From positions 1-64,000 of the forward strand of contig NZ_JACGWZ010000008.1 in assembly GCF_014137975.1 (NCBI RefSeq): a stretch of 64,000 bases of DNA, written 5' to 3'. The stretch comes from Halosaccharopolyspora lacisalsi (GTDB lineage: Bacteria; Actinomycetota; Actinomycetes; Mycobacteriales; Pseudonocardiaceae). Shown piece after piece: positions 17,283 to 28,162 of this stretch; the stretch's first letter is position 1; every line of letters starts with the position of its first letter. A program made the position numbers and the translations under genes. Below the pieces are notes generated by a model. The model was not told the DNA's origin and made no database searches. It was given only the letters and a program-made list of their open reading frames with translations.

Positions 17283-17293
17283 GTCACTGTGAC
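17283..17293. promoter_or_regulatory. GTCAC-T-GTGAC palindrome in the acs upstream region
   Basis: A perfect 11-bp palindrome about 160 bp before acs. It contains TGTGA/TCACA-like half-sites but with wrong spacing for a standard Crp site. Role unknown. Confidence 0.25.
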
Positions 17294-17453
17294 GCGATCG
17301 TCCTCTGGAGTAACCTGGGCCACCTCTTGCAAGATCGTGACGACTCGATTGGTCTGTACCCTTTGCCCCCACACCCCTGTCGGAGTGAGCCGAATCGCAC
17401 TACGGTTCCCCCTGACAGCGGTGTCCCACCAGGATCCACGGAGGTTCACGGTA

Positions 17454-19439
<1,986 letters not shown>

Positions 19440-19445
19440 CGTCCG

Positions 19446-19481
19446 CGGGAGGACGCCCGCCCCGGTGCGGACGTCCTCCCG
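19446..19481 (+). terminator. Hairpin terminator after acs
   Basis: 10-bp arms CGGGAGGACG/CGTCCTCCCG directly after the acs stop, followed by a weak T-rich stretch. Confidence 0.6.
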
Positions 19482-19652
19482 TGTTCCTTCCCACTAACCC
19501 CTTGCCACCCGGCTTGAACAGCGAAAATGCTGAGATCAGCGGTTCGCTGGGGTCGGTCGCACGCCTGTGGGATGTTACGGTCGAACACAAGGTGTGCCGG
19601 GAAGACTGGTCGGCGTCAGCGGACCGTACTGTCGTCGACCAGGAGTTGCATC

Positions 19653-20891
19653 TTGTCCAAAGCCTCTCGCAACAAGCCAGGCGATTCTCCGGCCCGGGCC
19701 TTCGGTTTCGGCAACTACCTGCGCAACGAAACCGTCGGCGGCATGGCCATGCTCGCCGCCACGGTGCTGGCGCTGGTCCTGGCCAACACCCCCGCGTCCG
19801 GGTTGTACACGGCCGTCAGCGAGTTCCGGGTCGGCCCCCACGCGCTACATCTGGACCTGAGCGTGGCCGAGTGGGCCAAGGACGGCCTGTTGGCGATCTT
19901 CTTCTTCGTCGCCGGGCTCGAACTCAAGCGGGAGATGACTGTCGGTGACCTCTCCGACCGCAAGACGGCGACCCTGCCGATCATCGCCGCGCTCGGCGGG
20001 ATGATCGTCCCCGCCGTCATCGCGTTCGGGGTCAGCTTCGGTGCTCCCGGCTTCGCCGAGGCCTGGGCCATCCCGATGGCCACCGATATCGCCTTCGCGC
20101 TCGGTGTGCTGTCGCTGACCGGCTCGGCCCTGCCCACCACAGCCAGGGTGTTCCTGCTCAGCCTCGCCGTCGTCGACGACCTCGGGGCCATCCTGGTCAT
20201 CGCCGTGCTCTTCACCAGCGGTCTCAACCTGCTGGCGCTGCTGGCCTCGGTCGTGTTGTGCGGCGTGTACTGGTACGCGCAGCACAAGAGGGTCACGACC
20301 CCGGTGCTCTACGTCCCGCTGGCCCTGGCCACCTGGATCGCCGTGCACAGCAGTGGCGTCCACGCCACCATCGCCGGAGTCGCCCTGGGACTGCTGACCC
20401 GTGTCCGCAAGGACCCCTACGAACCAGCCGCCCCCTCGGTACGGCTGGAGCACCGACTGCAGCCCTGGTCAGCGGGCCTGGTCGTGCCGGTGTTCGCGCT
20501 GTTCGCCGCCGGGGTACCCGTCAACGGTGAAGCACTGAGCGAGCTGGCCCACGATCGCGTGGCCATCGCCGTCATCGTCGGGCTGCTCCTCGGCAAGTTC
20601 CTCGGGATCTTCGGGACCTCGTTCGCGGCGGTCAAGCTCGGCTTCGGTTCGCCACCGTCCGGGGTGAAATGGACCGATCTGGCCGCCCTCGCGATACTGG
20701 GCGGCATCGGCTTCACCGTCAGCCTGCTCATCGCGGACCTGTCGCTGACCGGTGACGCGGCCGAACGGGCCAAGGCCGCCGTGCTGATCGCATCGGCGCT
20801 GGCCGCGCTGCTGGCCACGGCCATACTGCTCGTCCGGCAGCGCAAGACGAAACGGCAGAACGCCCTCGGTCCGGACGAGGCGAACTCGTGA
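19653..20891 (+). CDS. nhaA: Na+/H+ antiporter NhaA
   Basis: A 412-residue integral membrane protein with about 12 hydrophobic segments. Family blocks are clear: NETVGGMAMLAATVLAL, FFFVAGLELKREM, ATDIAFALGVL and the ion-binding aspartate pair in SLAVVDDLGAILVIA, then GIGFTVSLLIADL. It exchanges sodium for protons at alkaline pH or high salt. The frame extends upstream, but TTG 19653 is the likely start: AGGAG lies nine bases before it and the protein then begins just ahead of the first helix. An antiporter here is not part of the mycobacterial order and may reflect a salt-exposed habitat. Confidence 0.92.
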   Translation: MSKASRNKPGDSPARAFGFGNYLRNETVGGMAMLAATVLALVLANTPASGLYTAVSEFRVGPHALHLDLSVAEWAKDGLLAIFFFVAGLELKREMTVGDLSDRKTATLPIIAALGGMIVPAVIAFGVSFGAPGFAEAWAIPMATDIAFALGVLSLTGSALPTTARVFLLSLAVVDDLGAILVIAVLFTSGLNLLALLASVVLCGVYWYAQHKRVTTPVLYVPLALATWIAVHSSGVHATIAGVALGLLTRVRKDPYEPAAPSVRLEHRLQPWSAGLVVPVFALFAAGVPVNGEALSELAHDRVAIAVIVGLLLGKFLGIFGTSFAAVKLGFGSPPSGVKWTDLAALAILGGIGFTVSLLIADLSLTGDAAERAKAAVLIASALAALLATAILLVRQRKTKRQNALGPDEANS

Positions 20892-20933
20892 GTCGGTCTG
20901 GCGAGGATTCACACACGTGGCACGATGACCGGT

Positions 20934-21449
20934 GTGAACAGCGGCCAGAACAACACCAACGGCCATCGGGCCGGTAGCTCCGCCCACGAGGGAGCGCAGT
21001 CGACCGTGACCTCCCTCCCGCTGTCCGAAGAGGGCACCGGGGCGGGCGGCGAGCAGTCCATCGGTTCCCTCGCCCGGGAAGCCACCACACATCTGTCCAC
21101 ACTGGTTCGATCCGAGATCGAGCTGGCCAAGGGCGAGATCGCCGGCGAGGTGCGCAAGGGTCTCAAGGGCAGTGTCTACTTCGTCCTCGCCCTGACCGTG
21201 CTCGCGTTCAGCACGTTCTTCCTGTTCTTCACCCTCGCCGAGGGGTTGGCGCAGCTGGGTCTGTGGCGCTGGGCGGCCTTCGGGATCGTGTTCCTGGTGA
21301 TGCTGCTGGCGGCCGGCCTGTTCGGCCTGCTCGGATACCGGCGCGTCCGCAAGATCCGAGCGCCGAAGCGGACCATGGACACCCTCAAGGACACCGCGCA
21401 GCTCACTCACCGGCACCGTCAGGAGCACAAGGACGAGATCCCCGAATGA
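20934..21449 (+). CDS. Phage-holin-superfamily (DUF1469-type) membrane protein
   Basis: A 171-residue protein with a disordered N-terminus, an amphipathic region (SLAREATTHLSTLVRSEIELAKGEI) and two adjacent membrane helices (residues about 82-108 and 114-140), then a charged tail. This is the actinobacterial holin-3 superfamily also found next to acs/marP in mycobacteria (Rv3669, from memory). Despite the name there is no evidence of a lytic role; it is likely a membrane-organising protein. GTG 20934 is preferred because CACGAT lies 7 nt upstream and ATG 20925 has no ribosome binding site. Confidence 0.8.
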   Translation: MNSGQNNTNGHRAGSSAHEGAQSTVTSLPLSEEGTGAGGEQSIGSLAREATTHLSTLVRSEIELAKGEIAGEVRKGLKGSVYFVLALTVLAFSTFFLFFTLAEGLAQLGLWRWAAFGIVFLVMLLAAGLFGLLGYRRVRKIRAPKRTMDTLKDTAQLTHRHRQEHKDEIPE

Positions 21450-21608
21450 CCGGCGACTCTTCGTCGCCCCCTCGGTTCCCGACGCGGTGACGGGCCGGGG
21501 GCGGATCGCCCCCCCCCCGGCCCGGTCGTGGGCACAGGCACAGGCACAGGCGTGAGTGCAGCCGCGCAGCCACGGGCGCATCCGGTGGCCACTGCAAGAG
21601 CGAGATCC

Positions 21609-21624
21609 GGTTTCGCGCGAAACC
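21609..21624. repeat. GGTTTCGCGCGAAACC palindrome, copy 3
   Basis: Perfect copy flanked by CC/GG and followed by GGAAAA, between the converging holin-like and marP genes. Confidence 0.7.
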
Positions 21625-21652
21625 GGGAAAACCACCGGTGCCGGTCGCGGTT

Positions 21653-22837
21653 CTAGCTCGTGCAGGTGCCCGTGGGGACGGGTTCGGTGCGGGTGGGAGC
21701 GGCTGCGACCTCGTCGGAGACCTGCTGGGCCGTGAGGACGAACCCGGTGTTCGGATCGTCCACGGCCGCGCCGAAGACCAGTCCGACGACGTCACCGGAC
21801 GCGTCGATCAGCGGCCCGCCCGAGTTCCCGCTGCGCACCTTCGCCCGGACCGTGTAGACGTCGCGCACGACCGTGCGAGTGTCGTAGATGTTGGGACCGC
21901 GCAGGTCGAGTCGCTCCCGAACACGCCCGGCCGAAGCGGTGTAGGGACCGTCGAGGGGATAGCCCAGGGCGATCACGCCCTCCCCCGAGTTCGCCGGCTC
22001 CGCGACGAAGTCCAGCGCCTCGGCGTCGAGGGCGGGTACCGAGAGCACCGCGATGTCCTCGTCCGGGTCGTAGAGCACCACCTCGGCGGAGAACCGACCC
22101 TGGCCGACCTCGACGGCGACCTCGTCGGTACCGGCGACCACGTGCGCGTTGGTCATCACCCGGTGCGGGGCCACGACGAAACCCGTGCCCTCCAGGGCCC
22201 GCCCGCAGGAAGGCGCCCGGCCACGGACCTTGACCACGCTCGGGTGCACCTCGCGGACCACCTCGCTGCGGGCCAACTGCGGGTCCGGCGGAGGAATCCG
22301 AGCCACCGGTGTCCGGGAGAACGGCGCCAACGCGTCGGGGAAACCGGTAACCCCCAGCATCTCCCGCAGCTCCTCCGGGAGCTGCCGAACCGGTGCGGGC
22401 ATCACCGAGTTCACGGTGCTCAGCACCGAGGAACCACTGATCGCCGACGCCAGCGCGGGCAGGGCCGCCGCGGAGGTGAACGGCAGCGCGACCAGCCACG
22501 CCACCACGAACACCGCGCTGCCCTGCAACAACGCCCCAAGCACGTTGTCCGCGCTGGTGAGCTTGCCCGAGACGATCCGGTCCCGCAGCTCGCGGCCCGC
22601 CCACATGCCCAGTGCCTCGCCGAACCCGACCAGCAGCACCACGATCGCCACGCCGAACCCGACCTTGGCGGCGTCACTGGTCAGGCGCTCCAGCACCAGC
22701 GGAGCGACCCTGAGCCCGACGATGGCACCGACCAGCACACCGGTGAAGGAGAAAACGGCCGTGATCATCCCGTTGCGCGCCCCGGAAGCGGCTCCCGCCA
22801 GTGCCAACAACACCACCAGCAGGTCGACCCAGTTCAC
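21653..22837 (-). CDS. marP: Membrane-anchored trypsin-like serine protease MarP
   Basis: A 394-residue protein with four N-terminal membrane helices of the colicin-V-production (CvpA) fold (residues about 1-165) and an extracytoplasmic chymotrypsin-fold protease. Catalytic residues visible: His near 232 (TNAHVVAG), Asp near 261 (DPDEDIAVL), Ser near 337 (VRSGNSGGPLID). In M. tuberculosis MarP (Rv3671c) protects against acid and oxidative stress by processing wall hydrolases. GTG 22837 is chosen for the GGAGGTG ribosome binding site. It ends the marP-side of a tight cluster with nudix, thioredoxin and nth on the same strand. Confidence 0.92.
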   Translation of the reverse strand: MNWVDLLVVLLALAGAASGARNGMITAVFSFTGVLVGAIVGLRVAPLVLERLTSDAAKVGFGVAIVVLLVGFGEALGMWAGRELRDRIVSGKLTSADNVLGALLQGSAVFVVAWLVALPFTSAAALPALASAISGSSVLSTVNSVMPAPVRQLPEELREMLGVTGFPDALAPFSRTPVARIPPPDPQLARSEVVREVHPSVVKVRGRAPSCGRALEGTGFVVAPHRVMTNAHVVAGTDEVAVEVGQGRFSAEVVLYDPDEDIAVLSVPALDAEALDFVAEPANSGEGVIALGYPLDGPYTASAGRVRERLDLRGPNIYDTRTVVRDVYTVRAKVRSGNSGGPLIDASGDVVGLVFGAAVDDPNTGFVLTAQQVSDEVAAAPTRTEPVPTGTCTS

Positions 22838-22939
22838 CCTGCACCTCCGAGGAACACATACCGCCGAGCGGACGCCCGACCGGCCCTGGATGGCCCACAC
22901 AGCCACCCAGCGGCCATGAGACACCCCTCCTGCACCGTT

Positions 22940-23650
22940 TCACATCGCCGGGGGCCCGAAGCCGACGTCATCGGCCTCCTCGGCCGCACGCCACGCCTCG
23001 TCGAGATCTCGTACGTCACCCCTGTTCCACTCGCGCGACCACCCCGCGAGGTCGAGCACCCCCGACAGCAGCGCCGCCGTGAAGCCCCACACCAGCATCC
23101 CGGGGACCAGGAAGGCGGGAGTCCTCCGCCCCTCACCGAAGCTGACCCGCAGCCTGTTGACCGGATCGGTCAGCCAGGAGATCGGAACCCGGGCCACGGC
23201 CGCCGTCTCCGCCGGGTCCACCGGGGCGATCGGTGACGGCTGTTGCCAGTGCGCCAGCACGGGTGTGACGCGGAACGCGCTGTGAGCGACGTGCAGCTCG
23301 GGCAGCGTGGCCACGGGCAGGATGCCCGTGGGCAGCACTCCGACCTCCTCGACGGCCTCTCTCAGCGCCGCGGCGACCGGGCCGGTGTCACCCGGATCGA
23401 GCGCCCCTCCGGGAAAGGCGACCTGCCCGGGATGCGAGTTCAGGCCGTCGGCCCGGCGCAGCAACAGCACATCGGGCTCGGGATCGGCGCCGAACAGGAT
23501 CAGCACGGCCGCCCGCCGCGCGTCTGCGGGCGGCAGGGTGCGCGGCCAGCCGAAGTGGTCGACGTCGATGTGGGCGCTGCGCTCGACCAGCGGCCGCAAC
23601 CAACCGGGCAGGTCGGCCGGATCGACCAGCGGTCCGGAGCGGGGGCTCAC
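22940..23650 (-). CDS. Nudix hydrolase, CoA-pyrophosphatase type
   Basis: A 236-residue Nudix protein. The Nudix box reads GGALDPGDTGPVAAALREAV followed by EEVGVLPTG, with the REAVEE core intact. The preceding LNSHPGQVAFPGG resembles the UPF0035/CoA diphosphatase signature (LxxHxGQVxFPGG). Likely reaction: hydrolysis of CoA or acyl-CoA to phosphopantetheine and 3',5'-ADP. GTG 23650 overlaps the thioredoxin stop by 4 bp (GTGA). The mycobacterial counterpart is Rv3672c. Confidence 0.88.
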   Translation of the reverse strand: MSPRSGPLVDPADLPGWLRPLVERSAHIDVDHFGWPRTLPPADARRAAVLILFGADPEPDVLLLRRADGLNSHPGQVAFPGGALDPGDTGPVAAALREAVEEVGVLPTGILPVATLPELHVAHSAFRVTPVLAHWQQPSPIAPVDPAETAAVARVPISWLTDPVNRLRVSFGEGRRTPAFLVPGMLVWGFTAALLSGVLDLAGWSREWNRGDVRDLDEAWRAAEEADDVGFGPPAM

Positions 23651-24306
23651 CGGGCTGCTCCGGTGATCTCGGAGACCGCGGCGCGAACCTCGTCGGGAGA
23701 CTCGAAGACCTCGGGATCGAGGCGGTGCACCGCACCGGACGCGGTCACGAGGTAACTGGCGGGCAGCACGGTCGGCACGTTCAGCGCGCCGGAGATGCTC
23801 CGGTCGGAGTCGTGCACCGAGGGGAAGCGCACGCCCAGGGAGTCGAGGAGTTCGAGTCCGGCGGCCTGGTCGCTCTGCACCTGGACACCGAGCACCCGTA
23901 CGGCACCGGGCTGCCGCGAGTACTCCTGGAGCACGGGCAGTTCCTTCCGACACGGTGGGCACCAGGTGGCCCACACGTTGATCAGCGTGGGCTTCCCCGC
24001 CGTCGCCGCCGCCACGTCGACGGGAGCCCCGTCGGCCATGCAGGTTCCCCGCGCTCCCGAAAGCTTTTCGGGGCCGGCGGTCGCGGCGGAGGGGCACGGG
24101 GCGAGCCTCGTCCGATCACGCAGCTCCGCCAGCCGCGCCGGATCGGTCCGGTCGACCCCGGCCGAGGCGGGCGGAGCGGCCTCGGTCTCCCGCCCGGGGT
24201 CGCGCGGCCAGAGCGCGACGGCGGCGAGCACCGCGAGAACCACGACCACGACCGTCCAACGAACCTCGTGCCGAAACTCACCCAGGCGGGCTGTGACACG
24301 GCTCAT
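23647..24306 (-). CDS. TlpA/ResA-type membrane thioredoxin
   Basis: A 219-residue protein with a single N-terminal membrane helix (residues about 14-32) and an extracytoplasmic thioredoxin fold. The active site is [15 protein letters not shown], and the cis-proline region is LPASYLV. Such proteins reduce or form disulfides outside the membrane, often for cytochrome maturation or oxidative stress. ATG 24306 overlaps the nth stop (ATGA), and its own stop overlaps the Nudix start, so nth, thioredoxin and Nudix genes are translationally coupled. The extra cysteine pair (APCPS, GTCM) before the domain is notable. Confidence 0.88.
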   Translation of the reverse strand: MSRVTARLGEFRHEVRWTVVVVVLAVLAAVALWPRDPGRETEAAPPASAGVDRTDPARLAELRDRTRLAPCPSAATAGPEKLSGARGTCMADGAPVDVAAATAGKPTLINVWATWCPPCRKELPVLQEYSRQPGAVRVLGVQVQSDQAAGLELLDSLGVRFPSVHDSDRSISGALNVPTVLPASYLVTASGAVHRLDPEVFESPDEVRAAVSEITGAAR

Positions 24307-25130
24307 TCCGCCGGCTCCTGCGACGACGCCCGTTCGACGGCGGTGTCCGGTACCTCGTCGGCGGTCACCCCGGCCAGCTCCAGCAGTCGTGGCGCCTCCG
24401 AGCCCCTCACCAGCGGAGCGGCCTCGGCGGGGTTCGTCGGGCCGGTGCCGTAGGAGGGGCACTCGGCGGCGAGCAGGCAAGCACCGCAGGCGGGCTTGCG
24501 CGAGTGACAGACCCGCCGTCCGTGGAAGATGACCCAGTGGGACAGCATCGTCCAGTCCCGGCGCGGGATCAGCTCACCCACGGCGTGCTCGACCTTGACC
24601 GCGTCCTTCTCCTCGGTCCATCCCCAGCGCCGCACCAGCCTGCCGAAGTGCGTGTCGACGGTGATCCCGGGGACGTCGAAGGCGTTGCCGAGGATCACGT
24701 TGGCGGTCTTGCGCCCGATACCGGGCAACTCGACCAGCTCTTCCGGGCTCGCCGGCACCTCACCGTCATGACGTTCGACCAGGGCCGCGCCCATCCCCGT
24801 CAGCGAGGAGGCCTTGTTGCGGTAGAAGCCCGTCGAACGGATCAACCCCTCCAGTTCGGCGCGATCGGCCCCCGCGTAGTCGGCGGCCGTGGGGTAGCGC
24901 TCGAACAGCTTCGGGGTGACCTCGTTCACTCGCTTGTCGGTGCACTGGGCGGACAGGATCGTGGCCACGGCCAGCTGCAGCGGGGTGTCGAAGTTCAGCT
25001 CGCACCGCGCCTCCGGATAAGCCCGCTCCAGGGCACGCAGGATCCGGCGGGCCCGCCGCACCAGCCCGGTCCTGGACTCCTCCCCCCGGGCCGCCCGCTT
25101 TCCTGGACTGCTTCGCGCACGCTCGGACAC
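24303..25130 (-). CDS. nth: Endonuclease III
   Basis: A 275-residue base-excision-repair DNA glycosylase/AP lyase. The helix-hairpin-helix with catalytic lysine and aspartate reads [18 protein letters not shown] then [14 protein letters not shown]. The [4Fe-4S] cluster motif is C-x6-C-x2-C-x5-C in [17 protein letters not shown]. It removes oxidised pyrimidines. The C-terminal 50 residues extend beyond the usual Nth length and look unstructured. GTG 25130 has a G-rich ribosome binding site. First gene of the nth-thioredoxin-nudix unit. Confidence 0.93.
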   Translation of the reverse strand: MSERARSSPGKRAARGEESRTGLVRRARRILRALERAYPEARCELNFDTPLQLAVATILSAQCTDKRVNEVTPKLFERYPTAADYAGADRAELEGLIRSTGFYRNKASSLTGMGAALVERHDGEVPASPEELVELPGIGRKTANVILGNAFDVPGITVDTHFGRLVRRWGWTEEKDAVKVEHAVGELIPRRDWTMLSHWVIFHGRRVCHSRKPACGACLLAAECPSYGTGPTNPAEAAPLVRGSEAPRLLELAGVTADEVPDTAVERASSQEPAE

Positions 25131-25194
25131 CCCCCAAGCTTACGGATTACGCGGACACGGAAGAGCAACCCCGGCCACGAAATCGAGCGTGACG

Positions 25195-25200
25195 TAGACT
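25195..25200 (+). promoter_or_regulatory. -10 element of the small membrane protein gene
   Basis: TAGACT; the same hexamer occurs at 25482 and 25516 before crp. No clear -35. Confidence 0.4.
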
Positions 25201-25263
25201 GACGTGGCCTTAACACACCCCGGTTGCAACAGCCACGAACGCATGAGCGAGGATTTACCCACC

Positions 25264-25518
25264 ATGACTGCCTGGTTCGTGATCGTCGTACCGCTTGTGA
25301 TCATGTTCTTCACGCTCTTCATGGAGCGAGTGGAGGCACGTCTCCGGCACGTCGCGGTGCAGGAGAACGAGGTGGAAGAGCTGCTGGAGAACGCCCGCCC
25401 GGACGAGGTGCGGGCACTGTTCCGGCAAGGAATTGGACGTGCGCTGGAGCTGTTCCAGCTACGTAGGGTGGGACGCGCCGGTAGACTACGAACGCGCCGT
25501 TCCCGTGACCGGTCTTAG
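25264..25518 (+). CDS. Small membrane protein (Rv3675 type)
   Basis: An 84-residue protein: one N-terminal membrane helix (TAWFVIVVPLVIMFFTLFMERVE), then a charged helical cytoplasmic part rich in Glu and Arg. Function unknown. A small membrane protein at this position between nth and crp is conserved in mycobacteria (from memory). ATG 25264 is chosen because the helix then starts at residue 2; ATG 25243 would add 7 residues. Its 3' end overlaps the crp promoter region. Confidence 0.7.
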   Translation: MTAWFVIVVPLVIMFFTLFMERVEARLRHVAVQENEVEELLENARPDEVRALFRQGIGRALELFQLRRVGRAGRLRTRRSRDRS

Positions 25519-25521
25519 ACT
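25482..25521 (+). promoter_or_regulatory. Candidate crp promoter region
   Basis: Two TAGACT hexamers (25482-25487, 25516-25521), 34 bp apart, the second about 94 nt before the crp start. Which one is used cannot be told. Confidence 0.35.
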
Positions 25522-25614
25522 GGTTGGTGGTGACAGGCGGCACAGTCCGGTCACCGCGTACGTCGCGGGTCCGGCATCGAAAGCAGCCGCCGCGTCTCAA
25601 CATGGAGGGACGAG

Positions 25615-26289
25615 GTGGACGAGACCCTAAGCCGGGCCGGCATTTTCCAGGGAGTGGAACCGGCCGCGGCGGAGGCATTGACCCAGTCGCTGGAACCAAC
25701 GGAGTTCCCGCGTGGACACGTGATCTTCGCCGAAGGTGAGCCGGGTGACCGGCTCTACATTTTGCAGTCCGGCAAAGTCAAGCTGGGCCGCAAGTCCCCG
25801 GACGGCAGGGAGAACCTGCTGGCCATCATGGGGCCTTCGGACATGTTCGGCGAATTGTCGATCTTCGACCCCGGGCCGCGGACGTCGACGGCGACCACGG
25901 TCACCGAGGTGCGCGCACTGACCATGGACCGCGGTGCGCTGCGGCAGTGGATCAGTACGCGACCGGAGATCGCCGAGCAGTTGCTGCGTGTCATCGCGCG
26001 GCGCCTGCGTCGGACCAACGGCATGCTCGCCGATCTGATCTTCACGGACGTGCCCGGCCGGGTGGCCAAAGCACTACTGCAACTCGCGCAGCGTTTCGGC
26101 AGCCAGGAGGCCGGTCTGCTGCGAGTCACCCACGACCTCACGCAGGAGGAGATCGCGCAGTACGTCGGGGCCTCACGGGAAACCGTGAACAAGGCACTGG
26201 CCGACTTCGCGCATCGTGGCTGGCTGCGGCTCGAGGGCAAGAGCGTGCTCATCCTCGATCCGGAGCGATTGGCTCGACGCGCACGCTGA
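25615..26289 (+). CDS. crp: Crp/Fnr-family cAMP-responsive regulator
   Basis: A 224-residue protein, the exact size of mycobacterial Crp (Rv3676). The cyclic-nucleotide-binding barrel (residues about 10-120) includes the phosphate-binding cassette [18 protein letters not shown]. The DNA-binding wing-helix includes [24 protein letters not shown]. It is a global regulator of carbon and respiratory genes. GTG 25615 is preceded by GGAGGGA. A long hairpin follows. Known actinobacterial Crp sites have TGTGA-N6-TCACA; I found no perfect one in the window. Confidence 0.93.
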   Translation: MDETLSRAGIFQGVEPAAAEALTQSLEPTEFPRGHVIFAEGEPGDRLYILQSGKVKLGRKSPDGRENLLAIMGPSDMFGELSIFDPGPRTSTATTVTEVRALTMDRGALRQWISTRPEIAEQLLRVIARRLRRTNGMLADLIFTDVPGRVAKALLQLAQRFGSQEAGLLRVTHDLTQEEIAQYVGASRETVNKALADFAHRGWLRLEGKSVLILDPERLARRAR

Positions 26290-26309
26290 TCGGTCACGCC
26301 TCGGCGTGG

Positions 26310-26366
26310 TTCTTGGCGGTTTCGCGCAAGACCGTGTTTCACGGTTTCGTGCGAAACCGCCAAGAA
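26310..26366 (+). terminator. Long hairpin after crp made of two repeat copies
   Basis: 18-bp arms (TTCTTGGCGGTTTCGCGC against its complement with one G-T pair) enclose 21 nt. Each arm is a near copy of GGTTTCGCGCGAAACC (26318-26333 and 26343-26358), so two palindromes in tandem fold into one long stem. Probable crp terminator, without a U-tract. Confidence 0.55.
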
Positions 26367-26696
26367 CTGTCAGCGGATACCACTCAGAGTAATCATCGGG
26401 CTTCGCAGCGTCCGGAAACCGCCACCGGATCCGCTTCCACGCCCGACGGGACGAACGTCGCCCGAGATGCCGAACGCGGGTCCGGATCACCTTCCACGCG
26501 GAGCGCGAACGACGAAGAGGGAACTGGGCGCCACCCCCGACGCGGCGCTCCAGCTCCCTCTTCTCTCGCGTGGCTCGTCCCCCGACCAACCACGCTTCCC
26601 CGATCCTCCGATGCGTCGGCCCCGAACCAATGACATCGGAGGCTTGACCCTCGTAACACAGTGTATCGGGTCAACCACCTTGGTGGAAGAGCCATC
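26367..26696. other. Gap after crp; hairpin and dyad only
   Basis: No gene seen. A hairpin with 9-bp arms GAAGAGGGA/TCCCTCTTC spans 26514-26563. An inverted repeat TTGACCC (26644) and GGGTCAA (26668) with 17-nt spacing may be an operator or promoter part for the leader that follows. Confidence 0.4.
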
Positions 26697-26750
26697 ATGC
26701 GCGCCCAACCACGTCCTTGCCAACCCCTTTCACCCCTCAAGACGCAGTGA
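26697..26750 (+). CDS. Candidate 17-residue leader peptide before the MFS gene
   Basis: ATG 26697 preceded by GGAAGAG at seven bases opens a 17-codon frame (MRAQPRPCQPLSPLKTQ) ending at TGA 26750. Three bases later begins a GC hairpin region and T-run. A short, well-started peptide followed at once by a terminator, upstream of a drug-exporter-like gene, has the shape of a translational attenuator. Only the arrangement is seen; expression and function are inference. Confidence 0.3.
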   Translation: MRAQPRPCQPLSPLKTQ

Positions 26751-26752
26751 AG

Positions 26753-26785
26753 CCCCGCGGGGTTGCATGGCCGCGCGGATTTTTT
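26753..26785 (+). terminator. Terminator/attenuator-like element
   Basis: CCCCGCGGGG (26753-26762) and CCGCGCGG (26771-26778) form GC-rich stems immediately before ATTTTTT. No long gene ends here, so it terminates either a small RNA or the leader transcript. Confidence 0.5.
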
Positions 26786-26872
26786 CGTGGTTCTTTCGCA
26801 CTCGCCCCCCTGGCCCTCCACGTTGTGCCCACCAAATCGCCACGCGGTGAGGTGAATCACTCGAAAATCAGT

Positions 26873-26905
26873 GGTACTGGCGTACCAGTAGTTCGATACT
26901 GGTAC
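26873..26905 (+). promoter_or_regulatory. Promoter with overlapping inverted repeats before the MFS gene
   Basis: GGTAC-TGGC-GTACC (26873-26886), nested ACTGG-cgta-CCAGT (26876-26889) and a further ACTGGTAC (26898-26905) surround GATACT (26895-26900), which lies 7 nt before GTG 26908. The layout suits repressor control of a leaderless exporter mRNA. Confidence 0.45.
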
Positions 26906-26907
26906 AC

Positions 26908-28140
26908 GTGTCCACTTCCATCTCCCTCGGTGACTACCGCAGAGCCCTGAGCACTCCCGGCGCGGGCGCCCCCGTGCTCGCCTCGTTGCTGGCACGACTG
27001 CCGATCGCGATGATCGGCCTGTCCCTGCTGCTCTACGTCGAGCGCGAAACGGGCACGTTCGCCGCCGCCGGGCTGGTCTCGGCCAGCGTGCTGGTCGGGG
27101 TGGCCTGCGGTTCTGTCATCCAGGGGCGGGTGATGGACCGGATCGGCCCCAGTCCGCCGCTCCTGGTCATGTCCGGGGTGTTCGGCGTTCTGATCACCGT
27201 GGAGATCCTGGCGATCGAGTTCCGAGCTCCGGTCGCCGTACTGACGGTGCTGGCCTTCGCGGACGGCATCACGCAGCCGAACGTCGCGCCGGCCTCGCGC
27301 GCCCTGTGGACACGACTGCTCCCCAGCGGGGCGACCCGGGACGCGGCCTACTCCTACGAGGCGATCAGCATGGAGACCTTCTTCATCCTCGGGCCGGGAC
27401 TGGCCGGACTGCTGGTCGCGCTGCCGTGGCCGGGAACCGGTGTGGTGACCGGAGCCGTCTGCATGATCCTCGGCAGTGTCGGCTTCGCCTGCACCCGCGC
27501 GGCCCGCGAGCAACGTCCGCGCACGCGGGAAACCGCCTCGACCAGCCTCCTCGGCGCGATAGCGAGCCCGGGAATGCGCACCGTGGCCACGGCGGCGCTC
27601 GGATTCGGCGCACTCCTCGGCATGGTCGAGGTGGCCGTTCCCGCCGCGGCCGAGCAGGCGGGCCGACCCAGCCTGGGCGGACTGATGCTGAGCGTGCTGT
27701 CGATCAGCTCGGTGGTCGTGGGGCTGCTGTACGGGATGAGGCCGTGGCCGCGGCCGATGCACCTGCGCCTGCCCGCGCTGCTGCTGGGATTCGCCGTGCT
27801 CATCGCCCTGCTGGCGGTTCCGGGCACGCTCTGGGGACTGTCCCTGGCCCTGCTGGTCGCGGGCAGTCTCATCACACCCCAGTCCACCGCGCACTCGGTC
27901 GCGATCGAGCTCGCCGCACCCGCCGGTACGGCGACCGAGGCGTTCGGCTGGGTCCTCACCTCGGTGACCCTCGGAGCCGCCGCCGGACAGTCGCTGAGCG
28001 GGCAGCTCGTCGAGACCTCCGGGCCGCCGCTGGCCTTCGCGATCGCCGGTGCGATCGGCGTCGTCCTGGCCCTGACCCTCTGGGTACGTCGCCACACCCT
28101 GGCGCCCACCCCCGCGCACGCCGACCTCGCCACGGTCTGA
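26908..28140 (+). CDS. Major facilitator superfamily transporter
   Basis: A 410-residue protein with about 12 membrane segments and the MFS loop 2-3 motif GSVIQGRVMDRIGPSPPLL in place of the GxxxDRxGRR consensus. It resembles actinobacterial drug-exporter-like MFS proteins with no assigned substrate. GTG 26908 follows GATACT by 7 nt, implying a leaderless transcript. It converges closely with the MBL gene, leaving 22 bp. The preceding operator-like repeats and the possible leader peptide suggest inducible expression. Confidence 0.85.
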   Translation: MSTSISLGDYRRALSTPGAGAPVLASLLARLPIAMIGLSLLLYVERETGTFAAAGLVSASVLVGVACGSVIQGRVMDRIGPSPPLLVMSGVFGVLITVEILAIEFRAPVAVLTVLAFADGITQPNVAPASRALWTRLLPSGATRDAAYSYEAISMETFFILGPGLAGLLVALPWPGTGVVTGAVCMILGSVGFACTRAAREQRPRTRETASTSLLGAIASPGMRTVATAALGFGALLGMVEVAVPAAAEQAGRPSLGGLMLSVLSISSVVVGLLYGMRPWPRPMHLRLPALLLGFAVLIALLAVPGTLWGLSLALLVAGSLITPQSTAHSVAIELAAPAGTATEAFGWVLTSVTLGAAAGQSLSGQLVETSGPPLAFAIAGAIGVVLALTLWVRRHTLAPTPAHADLATV

Positions 28141-28162
28141 GCCGCGGGTGGCCGCTGACCGG

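Noticed and set aside
20934-21449. Holin as evidence of a prophage
   Set aside because: This holin-superfamily protein is a conserved chromosomal neighbour of acs/marP in actinobacteria; no phage genes nearby.
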